Positions 43,433 through 52,655 are shown, numbered from the stretch's first letter. The stretch is 58,329 bases of DNA from JBLNCE01 sp050260415 (GCA_050260415.1 JBLNCE010000065.1:1-58329), one strand, 5' to 3'. The notes: generated from the letters alone by a model not told the origin. Numbers and translations are program-made.

Positions 43433-44464
43433 ATCAATCTGGTAGGTTTGAGCCGGGAGGAATTGCGGGCGCTCGTAACCCGGCTGGGGCAACCCGAATA
43501 CCGTGCCGTCCAGCTCATGGACTGGCTCTATGGCCGCGGTGTAACCGAATTCGATCTGATGACCGATCTGCCGCAGGCACTCCGCCAGGGCCTACGGGAG
43601 CAGGGCGCCGCGATCGGGCTCCCGCGGGAAGCGGAGCGGTACGAGGCGGCTGATGCGACCATCAAGTTCGTTTTTGCCCTACCCGATGGGGAGCGGATCG
43701 AAAGCGTCTACATCCCCGAGGGGCCGCGGCGTACAGTCTGCGTTTCCACCCAGGCCGGATGCGGGATGGGGTGTTCCTTTTGCGCCACGGGCCGCGGCGG
43801 CTTCACGCGAAACCTGACCGCTGGGGAGATCGTCGGCCAGGTTATGAAGATCAGGGAACTGGTGCGGGAAAGACTGACCAACGTGGTGGCGATGGGCCAG
43901 GGAGAACCGCTGGCAAACTACGAGGCAACCGTGGCCGCGTTCCGGCTGCTCGGCGTGGATCATGGCTTAGGGATCGCCGCACGTCATCTGGCCATCTCCA
44001 CGTGCGGGCTGCCGGATGGCATTGAGCGGCTGGCCGCGGAGGGGCGGCAATGGCAGTTGACGGTCTCGCTGCATGCCGCGCGCGACGAATTACGGAACGA
44101 GCTGATGCCGATCAACCGCCGTTTCCCCCTGGCCACGCTCAAGCAAGCCTGCCTGGGATACGTCCGAAAGACGGGGCGAAGAATAACCCTGGCTTACGTC
44201 TTGATCGCGGGCCTGAACGACCAGCCGGTCGACGCCAGCGGCGTCGCGGACTTTTGTCGCGGGTTACTGGCCCATGTCAATCTCATACCGTGGAATACCG
44301 TGCCCGGGGTGGCCATGATACCGCCAGACGACCGCCATGTGGCCGCGTTTCATCGGTGGCTGACCGATCGGGGCGTCAATGCCACCGTCAGGCGGCCGCG
44401 AGGAGCCGAGCTAGACGCGGCTTGCGGTCAACTCCGCGCAAGCCGGCTGGAGGTCCAGACTTGA
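43433..44464 (+). CDS. rlmN: 23S rRNA/tRNA adenine-C2 methyltransferase RlmN
   Basis: A radical-SAM enzyme that methylates A2503 of 23S rRNA and A37 of tRNA. The Fe-S motif is in GCGMGCSFCATGRGG (CxxxCxxC). Other RlmN blocks are VAMGQGEPLANYE, LTVSLHAARDELRNELMP and LIPWNTVPG. The expected N-terminus MxNLLxLS-EEL is matched by NLVGLSREELRAL only if translation starts at the ATC at 43433, which is 7 bases from GGAGGGG. TTG 43448 has no usable ribosome site and would cut the conserved NL block. Length is 343 residues from the ATC. Confidence 0.95.
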   Translation: MNLVGLSREELRALVTRLGQPEYRAVQLMDWLYGRGVTEFDLMTDLPQALRQGLREQGAAIGLPREAERYEAADATIKFVFALPDGERIESVYIPEGPRRTVCVSTQAGCGMGCSFCATGRGGFTRNLTAGEIVGQVMKIRELVRERLTNVVAMGQGEPLANYEATVAAFRLLGVDHGLGIAARHLAISTCGLPDGIERLAAEGRQWQLTVSLHAARDELRNELMPINRRFPLATLKQACLGYVRKTGRRITLAYVLIAGLNDQPVDASGVADFCRGLLAHVNLIPWNTVPGVAMIPPDDRHVAAFHRWLTDRGVNATVRRPRGAELDAACGQLRASRLEVQT

Positions 44465-45213
44465 AGCGTGTGTTGGGAAAGATGGAGAGATTGTTCGAGG
44501 GACTGGTCGATGGGATCTTCGGCCGCGGCGCCGATAGTCTGCCCGCGGGGATCCTGCGCCATCTGGCGGACGCTATCGAGCGGGAGGCGGTCACCAGAGG
44601 CGGAAAGCGTTGGGCGCCGTCCGACTGCCGTATTCTCCTGACTCGCGAAGCGATGCGCCTCGTCCTGCCAATCCAGGCGGCGTTGGAAGAGGAATTGCGC
44701 ATGGCCTTGGCCCGTTTGGCCAACCAAGCGGGTCTGCATTTCTCCAGCCCGTTGCGGTTCAGATATGCCGTCGGAGACGGTGACGGCGTCGCCTTGCTCG
44801 GAACCAAGGTCTCTTTCGTCACCCCGCCCCCCGAGGAGGACAAAGAGGCGGCGGTCGAGGGCGGCGGCACCGCGCCGACCAAGATATTCCGCCGCGCGGC
44901 CGGCAAGCCCTCCCGGCGCGCTTGGTTGCGCGTAGAAGCCGGTCCCGATACCGGACGCGAGTTTCAGTTGATGCAGGGCCGGACGATCATCGGGCGCCAC
45001 GCCGCCAATCACGTAATCCTTACCGATCCAAACGTCTCCCGGCAGCATGCGGCAATCGTCTTTGAACACGGCGGTTACGACCTGGTCGACCTGGGAAGCA
45101 CCAACGGGACCTTTCTCAACGGCAAGCTGTCGATGCGACGTCGCTTGCGCAACGAGGACCGCATCAAGATCGGCCAGACCGTGCTGGTCTTTCATCATCA
45201 GCGCGTGCCATGA
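44461..45213 (+). CDS. fhaA: FhaA-type protein (DUF3662 + FHA domain)
   Basis: A 250-residue phosphothreonine-reading protein. The N-terminal DUF3662 domain spans about residues 1-120 (KMERLFEGLVDGIFGRGADS). A linker rich in Pro/Glu/Gly follows, then a C-terminal FHA domain with GRTIIGRHAANHVILTDPN, VSRQHAAIVFE and LVDLGSTNGTFLNG, the phospho-peptide-binding set. The start is TTG 44461, overlapping the rlmN stop, with GGAGGT upstream. In mycobacteria and Clostridia FhaA is a substrate and partner of the PknB-type kinase encoded a few genes later. Confidence 0.9.
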   Translation: MKRVLGKMERLFEGLVDGIFGRGADSLPAGILRHLADAIEREAVTRGGKRWAPSDCRILLTREAMRLVLPIQAALEEELRMALARLANQAGLHFSSPLRFRYAVGDGDGVALLGTKVSFVTPPPEEDKEAAVEGGGTAPTKIFRRAAGKPSRRAWLRVEAGPDTGREFQLMQGRTIIGRHAANHVILTDPNVSRQHAAIVFEHGGYDLVDLGSTNGTFLNGKLSMRRRLRNEDRIKIGQTVLVFHHQRVP

Positions 45214-45239
45214 AATGAATCGCCGCCAGGGAGGTCGCC

Positions 45240-45680
45240 ATGGGTTTTCTACTCTTCGCGGGACGCCTGGTTCTCTTGCTCGGCCTTTATGCTTTTACCT
45301 ACGGAATTGCCCGCGAGATCTGGCGCGGGCTGCCGGATAAAGGGGTGGAGACATACGGGCTCCGTACGGTGCGTCTCAGTTTGCGTCAGGCCGCCGGCGC
45401 GGTTCAGGCCGATGGTAACGCCTGGCGCGAAGGCACTGAACGAGCGTTGCCTTTACCGGTCACCTTCGGCCGCCAAGCCGGCAACACCGTGAGGGTCGAG
45501 GATCCGTTCGTCTCCAGCTGTCACGCGGAGTTATCGACCGACGGGCCGTCATTGTGGCTCATCGACCGGGGAAGCAAGAACGGCACCTGGATCGGGCGGA
45601 AACGGCTGGCGCAGCCGGTAGAGGTCCTGCCGGGTACAGAGTTCAGGTTTGGAAGCACGGTAATCAGGCTTGAGGAGTGA
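45240..45680 (+). CDS. fhaB: FhaB-type membrane FHA-domain protein
   Basis: A 146-residue protein with one N-terminal transmembrane helix (FLLFAGRLVLLLGLYAFTYG) and a C-terminal FHA domain: PVTFGRQAGNTVRVEDPFVS, then SSCHAELSTDGPSLWLIDRGS, then KNGTWIGRKRL. The usual SxxH of FHA is SSCH. GGGAGG precedes the ATG. It is 4 bases from the phosphatase gene and belongs to the same operon. Confidence 0.9.
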   Translation: MGFLLFAGRLVLLLGLYAFTYGIAREIWRGLPDKGVETYGLRTVRLSLRQAAGAVQADGNAWREGTERALPLPVTFGRQAGNTVRVEDPFVSSCHAELSTDGPSLWLIDRGSKNGTWIGRKRLAQPVEVLPGTEFRFGSTVIRLEE

Positions 45681-45684
45681 TCCC

Positions 45685-46383
45685 ATGCGATTTGGGGTCC
45701 GATCCGAAAAAGGCCGCGTTCGGTCCAATAACCAGGATTCGTACGGGCACCGCGCCCGTCTATTCCTGGTGGCCGACGGCATGGGCGGGCATCGTGGCGG
45801 AGAAGTGGCGAGCCGGCTGGCGGTCGAGGCGATCCTGGCCGCCGCCGATGGGCACGACCCCTTGGCCGAACTACGCGCTGGTTTTGGGGCCGCCTACCGG
45901 GCGATCCTCGATCATGCCACGGCGCATCCGGAATGTGAGGGCATGGGTACGACCGTGGCCGCGGCGATTCTTACCGACGGCAGGGGATATCTTGCCCATA
46001 TCGGGGACAGCCGCATCTACAGGTTTCGCGGCGGGAAGCTTGAACTCCTCACCCGGGACCATTCGTTGGTCGAAGAGATGGTTCGGCAAGGCACGCTAAG
46101 CGCGGAAGAGGCACGTTCGCACCCGCGGCGGAGCATCCTTACGCGCGTGTTGGGCACCGCCGAAGCCCCCCGCGTCGAATACGCCGAGATCGATCTCGCG
46201 CGGGGGGACATCATTCTGCTATGTACCGACGGTCTGACGGCCGAGCTCACCGAGGACGAGATCCAGAGCATACTGGCTTCCGGCGATGACCCCGCGGTCG
46301 ACGCCGACCGCCTGGTCATGATGGCGGACGAACATGGAGGATCCGACAATATCACCGTCATCGTGGTGGAATATGGCGATTAG
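45685..46383 (+). CDS. stp: PP2C-type Ser/Thr phosphatase (Stp/PrpC)
   Basis: A 232-residue metal-dependent phosphatase that reverses PknB phosphorylation. PPM motifs in order: VRSNNQDSYG, LFLVADGMGGHRGGE, MGTTVAAAIL, YLAHIGDSRIYRF, LCTDGLTAEL and GGSDNITVIVVE. The metal-binding Asp residues are all kept. GAGGAG precedes ATG 45685. Its 3' end overlaps the start of the ftsW/rodA gene by 11 bases. Confidence 0.95.
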   Translation: MRFGVRSEKGRVRSNNQDSYGHRARLFLVADGMGGHRGGEVASRLAVEAILAAADGHDPLAELRAGFGAAYRAILDHATAHPECEGMGTTVAAAILTDGRGYLAHIGDSRIYRFRGGKLELLTRDHSLVEEMVRQGTLSAEEARSHPRRSILTRVLGTAEAPRVEYAEIDLARGDIILLCTDGLTAELTEDEIQSILASGDDPAVDADRLVMMADEHGGSDNITVIVVEYGD

Positions 46384-47662
46384 GCGGCCGAGGCCGCGGT
46401 TTTTGCTCATTCCCGGCGCCCTGGGGCTGGTGGGATTGGCGTTTCTTCTGCCGGCCGTGACGATGCCGGCCGCGCGCGGCATGTTCGCTCTGGCGGGGCT
46501 ATCTTCCATGGCGGTATTGGCTGCCGCCCCCCTGGCCTTGGGCTTGTTTGGTCTCGCGCTCGACCGCGTCATGTATGCCGTGGTGATCGTCCTGGCCGGT
46601 CTCGGGATGGCCACCCTGACGCGGCTGCAGGCCGCCGACCCCGGGCTCGGCTCGGTGGTCCAGCGGCAGCTATTGGGGTTATGCTTCGGGACGATCGCCA
46701 TGGGGGGCGGAGTCTTTTTCGGGCGCTCGTTGCTCCGGCTCTGTCATTACCGATATCTGTTGCTCTGCGCGGCGCTGATCTTCTTGGGGCTTACCATCCC
46801 CTTCGGCGAAGAGGCCGGCGGTTCCCGCGCCTGGTTGCGCCTGGGCCAGATACATGTGCAGCCGTCCGAACTGGTCCGGCCGGTAGTGATCTTCTTCCTT
46901 GCCAGTTATCTCGGACAGCATCAGCCGCTCTTGCGCGCCACGGGTCCGGATACGTTGCCCCTCTGGCGCAGGCGGTGGCTGCTCGGTCCGATCTTTGCCA
47001 TGTGGCTCTTTTCCTTGGGCGCTCTCCTCCTGCAGAGCGACCTGGGCACGGCTTTTCTGTATTTCGCCGCTTTCCTGGTCCTGCTCTATCTGGCCAGCGG
47101 GCGCATGTCCTACCTGCTCGGAGGGGCGGGCCTCGGCGCGGTCGGCTGTCTTGCGGCGGCCCTCTCTTTTTCCCACGTGCGGGCCAGGTTCCTGGTCTGG
47201 CTGCATCCGATGGGTTTTGCCGACGGCGTGGGGTATCAGAACGCACGCAGTCTGTTTGCGTTGGCGTCCGGGGGACTGACGGGTGTCGGCCCCGGACGCG
47301 GGCTGCCTGAGATAACGCCGGCCGTGCATACGGACCTTATCTTTTCGGTCGTAGGCGAGGAGTTGGGCCTGGCCGGAGGAATCATCGTGCTGCTCCTCTA
47401 TTTGGCCCTGGTTTGCAGGGGACTGGTCTTGGCTTGTCGAAGCCGGGACCGGGTCGGATACCTCTTGGGCGCGGGCTTATCGATCGCAATGGGCCTGCAG
47501 GTCATCTTGATCGTCGGCGGGACCACCGGCTTATTGCCCCTGACCGGTGTGACGCTGCCGCTTTTCAGCAGCGGCGGCAGTTCGTTGGTGGCGACGCTCT
47601 TCTCTCTGGGGGTGCAGAGCGGAATCGGTACGGCACGGGGGGGACGCGGAATTGCCGATTGA
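46373..47662 (+). CDS. FtsW/RodA/SpoVE-family peptidoglycan glycosyltransferase
   Basis: A 429-residue SEDS protein with about ten transmembrane helices. Family motifs include GGSRAWLRLGQIHVQPSELVR, LQSDLGTAFLYFAAF with the catalytic Asp, and VGEELGLAGG near the C-terminal side, ending GGSSLVATLFSLGVQSG. It polymerises lipid II together with the PBP encoded next. ATG 46373 is taken; an earlier ATG at 46334 inside stp lacks a good site. Whether it works in elongation, division or spore cortex cannot be told. Confidence 0.93.
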   Translation: MAIRRPRPRFLLIPGALGLVGLAFLLPAVTMPAARGMFALAGLSSMAVLAAAPLALGLFGLALDRVMYAVVIVLAGLGMATLTRLQAADPGLGSVVQRQLLGLCFGTIAMGGGVFFGRSLLRLCHYRYLLLCAALIFLGLTIPFGEEAGGSRAWLRLGQIHVQPSELVRPVVIFFLASYLGQHQPLLRATGPDTLPLWRRRWLLGPIFAMWLFSLGALLLQSDLGTAFLYFAAFLVLLYLASGRMSYLLGGAGLGAVGCLAAALSFSHVRARFLVWLHPMGFADGVGYQNARSLFALASGGLTGVGPGRGLPEITPAVHTDLIFSVVGEELGLAGGIIVLLLYLALVCRGLVLACRSRDRVGYLLGAGLSIAMGLQVILIVGGTTGLLPLTGVTLPLFSSGGSSLVATLFSLGVQSGIGTARGGRGIAD

Positions 47663-49028
47663 GGCCCGTAGACTCCTGGGCGTGTTATGCGGCGGCTATC
47701 TACTGCTCTGTATGGCTTTGGGCGTGATCCAGTTCGGGTATGGGGATGCGCTTGCGGGGGATCCGCGCAATCCAAGACTCCTGGTGCCCGAGCCCGCTAC
47801 CAGGCGAGGAGGAATTCTCGCCCGCAATGGAGAAGTTATTTCCAGTGGGCCAGGTCCGATGGCTCGTGAATACAAGGTTGCGTCCCTCTGCCATACCGTC
47901 GGCTATGCCGACCCGCGCTTCGGCGCCAGTGGACTGGAGGCAGCCTTTGACACCGCGCTCGCGGGCAGAAACCCCCGCTCGGCATGGCACGCGTGGTTGT
48001 CCGAAGCGCGTGGAGAACACCGCCGCGGCGCGGATTTGCTGACCACAATCGACCTGGATCTGCAGGCGGCGGCCGCCGGGGCGCTGGGGCAACGGCGCGG
48101 CGCGGTTGTGGTTCTCGATGCCGTCGATGGCGATGTCTTGGCGTTGGTCTCCCAACCGGTTTTTCGCATCCCGCCGAGTCCGGGAAGCTGGGCGCGAGAT
48201 CGGGCCCGTACGGACGCCCCTTTTCTTAATCGGGCTCTCCAGGGACTCTACCCGCCGGGATCCGTTTTTAAGATTGTCACCGCCGCCGCCGCACTGCGCG
48301 CCGGCCTTGGCGGCTTGGCGGTGGATTGCGGCGGGGCGATCGTCCAAGATGGACGCCGGATAAACGAGGCCGGCCAAAAGCGCCATGGCCGCGTGGATCT
48401 GCGCCGGGCGTTGGCGCTCTCGTGCAACGTTTTCTTTACCCGCCTGGGCGCCGGCGTGGGCGCGGTACCATTGACCAGCCAGGCCCGGGCGTTAGGCCTC
48501 GGAGCCGCGCCGCCATTTGCGCTCGGGACGACGTCGGGGTCCTTTCCCCGGCCGAGGTCGCGGGCGGAATTGGCTGAAGTGTCGATCGGCCAGGGACGCA
48601 CCCTGGTCAGTCCGTTGCAGATGGCTCTGATCGCTTGCGCTGTGGCCAATGACGGCGTCATCCCCCGCCCCCGATTGGTGCGTGCGGTCAATTACTCGGC
48701 GCGCGATCGCGATGAGGATAGACCGCGCGTTTGGCGGCGGGCGTTGCGCCCCGATCACGCCAGGATTCTGAGAGACGATCTTGTCGCGGCGGTGAGGCAA
48801 GGCACGGGTCGCGCGGCCGCGGTCGAGGGCCTTACCGTCGGAGGTAAGACCGGGACGGCCGAGGCGCCTGGCGGCCCTCCGCATGCCTGGTTTGTCGGAT
48901 TTGCTTTTATCAGGGAAAGAAAGCTGGCCATCGCGGTGGTTGTTGAGCACGGAGGCAGCGGTGGAACGGTGGCGGCGCCGATTGCCGCCGCTGTCTGGAG
49001 AGCGACGGCCGGGGGTGCGACGCGTTGA
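47652..49028 (+). CDS. pbpA: Class B penicillin-binding protein (transpeptidase)
   Basis: A 458-residue membrane-anchored transpeptidase with an N-terminal helix (about residues 8-27). The short N-terminal module is mycobacterial PbpA-like. The transpeptidase motifs are SxxK in PGSVFKIV (about residue 203), SxN in LALSCNVFF (about 257) and KTGT in GGKTGTAEA (about 397). The start is TTG 47652 with GGGGGG upstream, overlapping ftsW/rodA by 11 bases. It pairs with that SEDS glycosyltransferase. The pknB start overlaps its stop. Confidence 0.94.
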   Translation: MPIEARRLLGVLCGGYLLLCMALGVIQFGYGDALAGDPRNPRLLVPEPATRRGGILARNGEVISSGPGPMAREYKVASLCHTVGYADPRFGASGLEAAFDTALAGRNPRSAWHAWLSEARGEHRRGADLLTTIDLDLQAAAAGALGQRRGAVVVLDAVDGDVLALVSQPVFRIPPSPGSWARDRARTDAPFLNRALQGLYPPGSVFKIVTAAAALRAGLGGLAVDCGGAIVQDGRRINEAGQKRHGRVDLRRALALSCNVFFTRLGAGVGAVPLTSQARALGLGAAPPFALGTTSGSFPRPRSRAELAEVSIGQGRTLVSPLQMALIACAVANDGVIPRPRLVRAVNYSARDRDEDRPRVWRRALRPDHARILRDDLVAAVRQGTGRAAAVEGLTVGGKTGTAEAPGGPPHAWFVGFAFIRERKLAIAVVVEHGGSGGTVAAPIAAAVWRATAGGATR

Positions 49029-50632
49029 TCGGGACGGTTCTGAGCAATAGGTACAGACTGGACGCCTTGATCGGGGAAGGCGGCATGGCGCTCGTCTATA
49101 AGGCCGAGTGCTCCCTGCTGCAGCGTCCGGTGGCCGTCAAAATACTACGACCGCAGTTCGCCACGGACGTTGAGTTCGTGGAGAGATTCAGGCGCGAGGC
49201 GCAGGCCGCCGCACGTTTGTCCCATCCTAACGTGGTCAACGTCTACGATGTGGGACAGGACCACGGCCTCAACTATATCGTCATGGAGTACGTGAGCGGC
49301 GAGAACCTAAAGGATCTGATCAAAAAAGAGGCGCCGTTCACGGCCGCAAGGACCCTCAACATCGCGCGGCAGATTTGCGAGGCTTTGCAGCACGCGCATC
49401 AAAACAACCTCATCCACCGGGACATCAAGCCGCACAACATCTTGATCACTCCGGACGGGCGTGTGAAGGTCACCGATTTCGGTATCGCCCGGGCGGCCAG
49501 CGCCAGCACATTGACGCAAAGCGGTTCCGTTCTGGGGTCGGTCCAGTATTTCTCGCCGGAGCAGGCCAAGGGTGCGCCGGCTGGTGTGGCATCCGACCTT
49601 TATTCCCTTGGTTGCGTGATCTACGAGATGTTGACCGGAACGGTACCGTTCAAGGGCGAGAGCCCGATCGCCATCGCGCTCAAGCATTTGCAGGAGCAAC
49701 CGCCTCCGCTGCATGAGTTGCGCCCCGGGTTATCGCCGGCCATCGAGGCTCTGGTGGCGCGCTCATTGGCCAAGGATCCGTCCTTGCGGTTTCCATCCGC
49801 GAGCGCGATGCTCAGGGAGATACAAGCCGCCCAGGGACAGGGTGAGGCGGGCATCGGACAACAGGATATCGATCTACCAACACAGGTTATACCCGCTTTG
49901 GCTGGCGCCAAACCGCGTGATCGCCGTCCGCTCTGGGTGCTGCTGGGACTCACCGCCTTTGCGACCCTTGCCACGGCGGGTTTTATTTGGTGGCTGTTAT
50001 TCTGGTCGGTTGAAGAGCCGATCAGGGTCCCAACCTTGGTAAGGCTGAAGATTGAGAGCGCGCGGGAGAAGGCAAGCGAAGCGGGCTTCCGTTTGCAGGA
50101 AGTATGGCGCAATGCGGACGAACTCCGGGGGACCGTGCTCAGGCAGGACCCCGAAGCCGGGATCACGGTCAGGGCGCGTACCATCAGGGTCTGGATCAGC
50201 CGCGGACCGGAGGAGGTCGAGGTGCCTGACCTGAGGGGAATGATTCCGGAAGAAGCGCGCACGGCCTTGGAGGATCGCGGCCTCGAATACGTGGAAGGCG
50301 ATAGACAACGCAGCGAGACGGTTGACGAGGGACTAGTCGCCGGGCAGACACCGGTTCCCGGGGAGCGGGTCGCCCGCGGCAGCCAGGTCTTGGTCAACCT
50401 GAGCCTCGGCAATAGGTTCGTTCTGGAGGATTTCCGCGGCCTGCGCGTGGAGGAAGCAATCGCGCGTCTCAACGAGCTGGAGGTCAGCTACCAGGAGTTT
50501 GCCGTGGCATCTGACGAGCCGGCGGGGACGGTTGTCGGCCAATGGCCGTCACCCGGGGATTCGAAACCGTTAGGGACCATTGTTCGCTTGGAAGTATCAA
50601 ACGGGCAACCGCCGGCGATTGTCCAACCCTGA
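49025..50632 (+). CDS. pknB: Ser/Thr protein kinase PknB/PrkC with PASTA domains
   Basis: A 535-residue sensor kinase. The N-terminal Hanks-type kinase domain (about residues 8-270) has the Gly loop IGEGGMALVYKA, Lys in VAVKIL, the catalytic loop HRDIKPHN, DFGIARAAS and SPEQAKG. One transmembrane helix (about residues 303-325) follows. Three extracellular PASTA repeats come last, the clearest being VEVPDLRGMIPEEARTALED, which bind muropeptides or beta-lactams. The start is TTG 49025, overlapping the PBP stop. It is the signalling centre of the fhaA-to-rsgA cluster and is reported elsewhere to control IreB-type proteins, one of which is encoded 1.6 kb downstream. Confidence 0.97.
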   Translation: MIGTVLSNRYRLDALIGEGGMALVYKAECSLLQRPVAVKILRPQFATDVEFVERFRREAQAAARLSHPNVVNVYDVGQDHGLNYIVMEYVSGENLKDLIKKEAPFTAARTLNIARQICEALQHAHQNNLIHRDIKPHNILITPDGRVKVTDFGIARAASASTLTQSGSVLGSVQYFSPEQAKGAPAGVASDLYSLGCVIYEMLTGTVPFKGESPIAIALKHLQEQPPPLHELRPGLSPAIEALVARSLAKDPSLRFPSASAMLREIQAAQGQGEAGIGQQDIDLPTQVIPALAGAKPRDRRPLWVLLGLTAFATLATAGFIWWLLFWSVEEPIRVPTLVRLKIESAREKASEAGFRLQEVWRNADELRGTVLRQDPEAGITVRARTIRVWISRGPEEVEVPDLRGMIPEEARTALEDRGLEYVEGDRQRSETVDEGLVAGQTPVPGERVARGSQVLVNLSLGNRFVLEDFRGLRVEEAIARLNELEVSYQEFAVASDEPAGTVVGQWPSPGDSKPLGTIVRLEVSNGQPPAIVQP

Positions 50633-50697
50633 GGCGTCCCGTGCCGGCAAGCGCCCATCTCCCGCATGTCGCTCTATATAGGGGAGGCCGGTGTTCT

Positions 50698-51582
50698 TTG
50701 CCCGAAGGCCGGGTCGTGCAATGTGTGGGCGGATTCCAAACCGTGCTGACCCCCGAGGCAAAGACCATCGTCTGTACGGCCCGGGGGAGGATCAAGAAGA
50801 GCCAGGGCGAGATCGTAACCGGCGACCTGGTCCTCTATGAGAACGGCCCCGAGGCGGCGGTAATCGAAGCCGTCTTGCCCCGGCGCAATATCCTGCGCCG
50901 GCCGGTGGTGGCCAATGTCGACCAAGCCGTCCTGGTCTTTGCGTTACGCGATCCAATGCCGAACGACCTCTTGATCGATCGGTTCCTGGTTTCCATTATG
51001 GCGGCAGGTTTGCCGGTCCTGCTCTGCTTCAACAAGGCCGATCTCGTCGGGGCAAAGGAAGCGGAGGCACTGGCGGGCCGTTACCGGGAGATAGGTTTCC
51101 GTGTCGTTCTGACCAGCACGGTGGCAAGAAAGGGACGCCACAAACTGCTCGCGGAGCTTTACGGGCTGACCACCGTTTTCTGCGGGCCCTCCGGGGTCGG
51201 CAAATCCGCGCTGTTGAACATGGTCAAACCAGGCTTAACCTTGACGACGGGAGAGGTCAGCGCGAAGATCAAGCGCGGGCGCCATACCACCCGGACGGCC
51301 CGACTCATCCCGATCGGGCGCCAAGGATACGTCGTCGATACGCCGGGCTATACGCAGGTGGATCTGGCCGGCGTGGACTCCCAGCGGCTCCTTGGTTGCT
51401 TTCCCGAATTGGCATCGCGTACCGGTGCATGCAGATTCGACGGGTGCCTTCACCTGGCCGAACCAGGCTGTTCCGTCAAGGAGGCCGTGGCGCGCGGCGT
51501 ATTACCGCCGGAGCGATACGAACACTACCGGTTGTTCATGGCCGAGATTGCGGAAAATACCGATCGGTCGCGGCACAGATAA
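50698..51582 (+). CDS. rsgA: Ribosome small-subunit GTPase RsgA
   Basis: A 294-residue circularly permuted GTPase that acts in late 30S assembly. The N-terminal OB fold starts MPEGRVVQCVGGFQTVLT. G motifs appear in permuted order: FNKADLVGAKE (G4), GPSGVGKSALLN (G1) and VVDTPGYTQ (G3). The C-terminal zinc site is CRFDGCLHLAEPGC (C, C, H, C). The start is TTG 50698 with GGGGAGG 10 bases upstream. The stp-kinase-rsgA order is typical for Firmicutes. Confidence 0.96.
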   Translation: MPEGRVVQCVGGFQTVLTPEAKTIVCTARGRIKKSQGEIVTGDLVLYENGPEAAVIEAVLPRRNILRRPVVANVDQAVLVFALRDPMPNDLLIDRFLVSIMAAGLPVLLCFNKADLVGAKEAEALAGRYREIGFRVVLTSTVARKGRHKLLAELYGLTTVFCGPSGVGKSALLNMVKPGLTLTTGEVSAKIKRGRHTTRTARLIPIGRQGYVVDTPGYTQVDLAGVDSQRLLGCFPELASRTGACRFDGCLHLAEPGCSVKEAVARGVLPPERYEHYRLFMAEIAENTDRSRHR

Positions 51583-51644
51583 ACCGAATCCACAAAATTG
51601 GACTTCGCCAGCAGGTAGAAGATCGGGGTTAAGGGGGAACGGAC

Positions 51645-52121
51645 ATGCCATTCCAACATATTGACGCTTTCGTGCGGGCCGCTTACAAGGTTATTGAGAC
51701 GATGCTCCACCCGACGGTGGATGCCGGCAAGCCTTTCTTCAACGAAGAACCATTGAAAAAGTACGAGCTCTGCGTCCTGGTCGGCGTTCTCGGAGACCTC
51801 CAGGGACAGGTGATCTGCGGCATGACCGAAGAAACGGCCAAGAAGATCATCGCTCAGATGCTCGGGGTGGAGTCCGATACCATCGATGAAATGGGAAAAA
51901 GCGCCATCTGCGAACTGAAGAACATCATAATCGGTACGGCCAGCACGAATCTTTCCCTGGTGGGATATCGCTGCAATATCACGCCGCCGCTGCTCCTGCT
52001 GGGCGGCGAGGTCCCCGACTTCCTCCGGCACATCCATACGGCCCTGGCCATCCCGATCATGACGGAGTACGGACGGATCGATATCAATCTGGCCTTGCGC
52101 AAGGACGACCTTAGCGCTTGA
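51645..52121 (+). CDS. cheX: CheX-family (CheC-like) protein
   Basis: A 158-residue protein of the CheX fold, which removes phosphate from CheY-type receivers. The signature ExxN lies in SAICELKNIIIGTAS (about residues 83-97). The strand GDLQGQVICGMTEETAKKI is typical. The gene is alone, with no chemotaxis genes in view, so the partner may be a stand-alone receiver such as the one at 19480. AAGGGGGAA precedes the ATG. Confidence 0.9.
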   Translation: MPFQHIDAFVRAAYKVIETMLHPTVDAGKPFFNEEPLKKYELCVLVGVLGDLQGQVICGMTEETAKKIIAQMLGVESDTIDEMGKSAICELKNIIIGTASTNLSLVGYRCNITPPLLLLGGEVPDFLRHIHTALAIPIMTEYGRIDINLALRKDDLSA

Positions 52122-52193
52122 TTGCGCCTTTGGCCGATAGACTGGCGTAGCTGGGGCATAATAGCAGCGTCCTTATGAATGAGGTGATGGCTG

Positions 52194-52451
52194 GTGGACA
52201 GTCCGCTTGAGGCAACAATGCGTTTTCAGGCCAAAGAGGGCAAGATCAGCGAGGTCGGCGCCGTGTTGCGGGAGGTATGCGCGGCCTTGGTGGAGAAGGG
52301 CTATGACCCATTGGACCAGATCGTCGGCTATTTGTTGTCGGGCGATCCGGCATACATTACGAGTCATCGCAACGCCAGAGTGCTAATCCGGCGCCTGGAG
52401 AGAGACCAGATCCTGGAGGAATTGGTCAGATCATACCTTAACCAGCCCTAA
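52194..52451 (+). CDS. ireB: IreB family regulator (UPF0297)
   Basis: An 85-residue protein matching the IreB/YrzL family: LVEKGYDPLDQIVGYLLSGDPAYITSH is the hallmark, followed by RNARVLIRRLERDQILEELV. In enterococci IreB is phosphorylated by the PASTA kinase and affects cephalosporin resistance. GTG 52194 follows GAGGTGAT. Family members usually sit with alaS and ruvX; here the gene stands alone near pknB. Confidence 0.93.
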   Translation: MDSPLEATMRFQAKEGKISEVGAVLREVCAALVEKGYDPLDQIVGYLLSGDPAYITSHRNARVLIRRLERDQILEELVRSYLNQP

Positions 52452-52471
52452 GCGGAGTCGCTGCTTTTTGG

Positions 52472-52499
52472 AAGGGCCCGGAAGGGCCTTTTTCTTTTT
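52472..52499 (+). terminator. Rho-independent terminator of ireB
   Basis: AAGGGCCC and GGGCCTT form a GGAA-capped hairpin with one bulge, followed by T-rich TTTCTTTTT. Confidence 0.82.
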
Positions 52500-52655
52500 G
52501 ATCACCAGGGTTCAAACAAACATTTTCCGGCTAGGCGCGATTATTCATCCATGAATATTTGCGGGCGGCGATCGGAGGAATCGGCCCGACGCCCGAGAAC
52601 GTATTATATGGAATGCGCTCAGTCCTTTTACCATCAGATGACTAGGGGGACCTGG

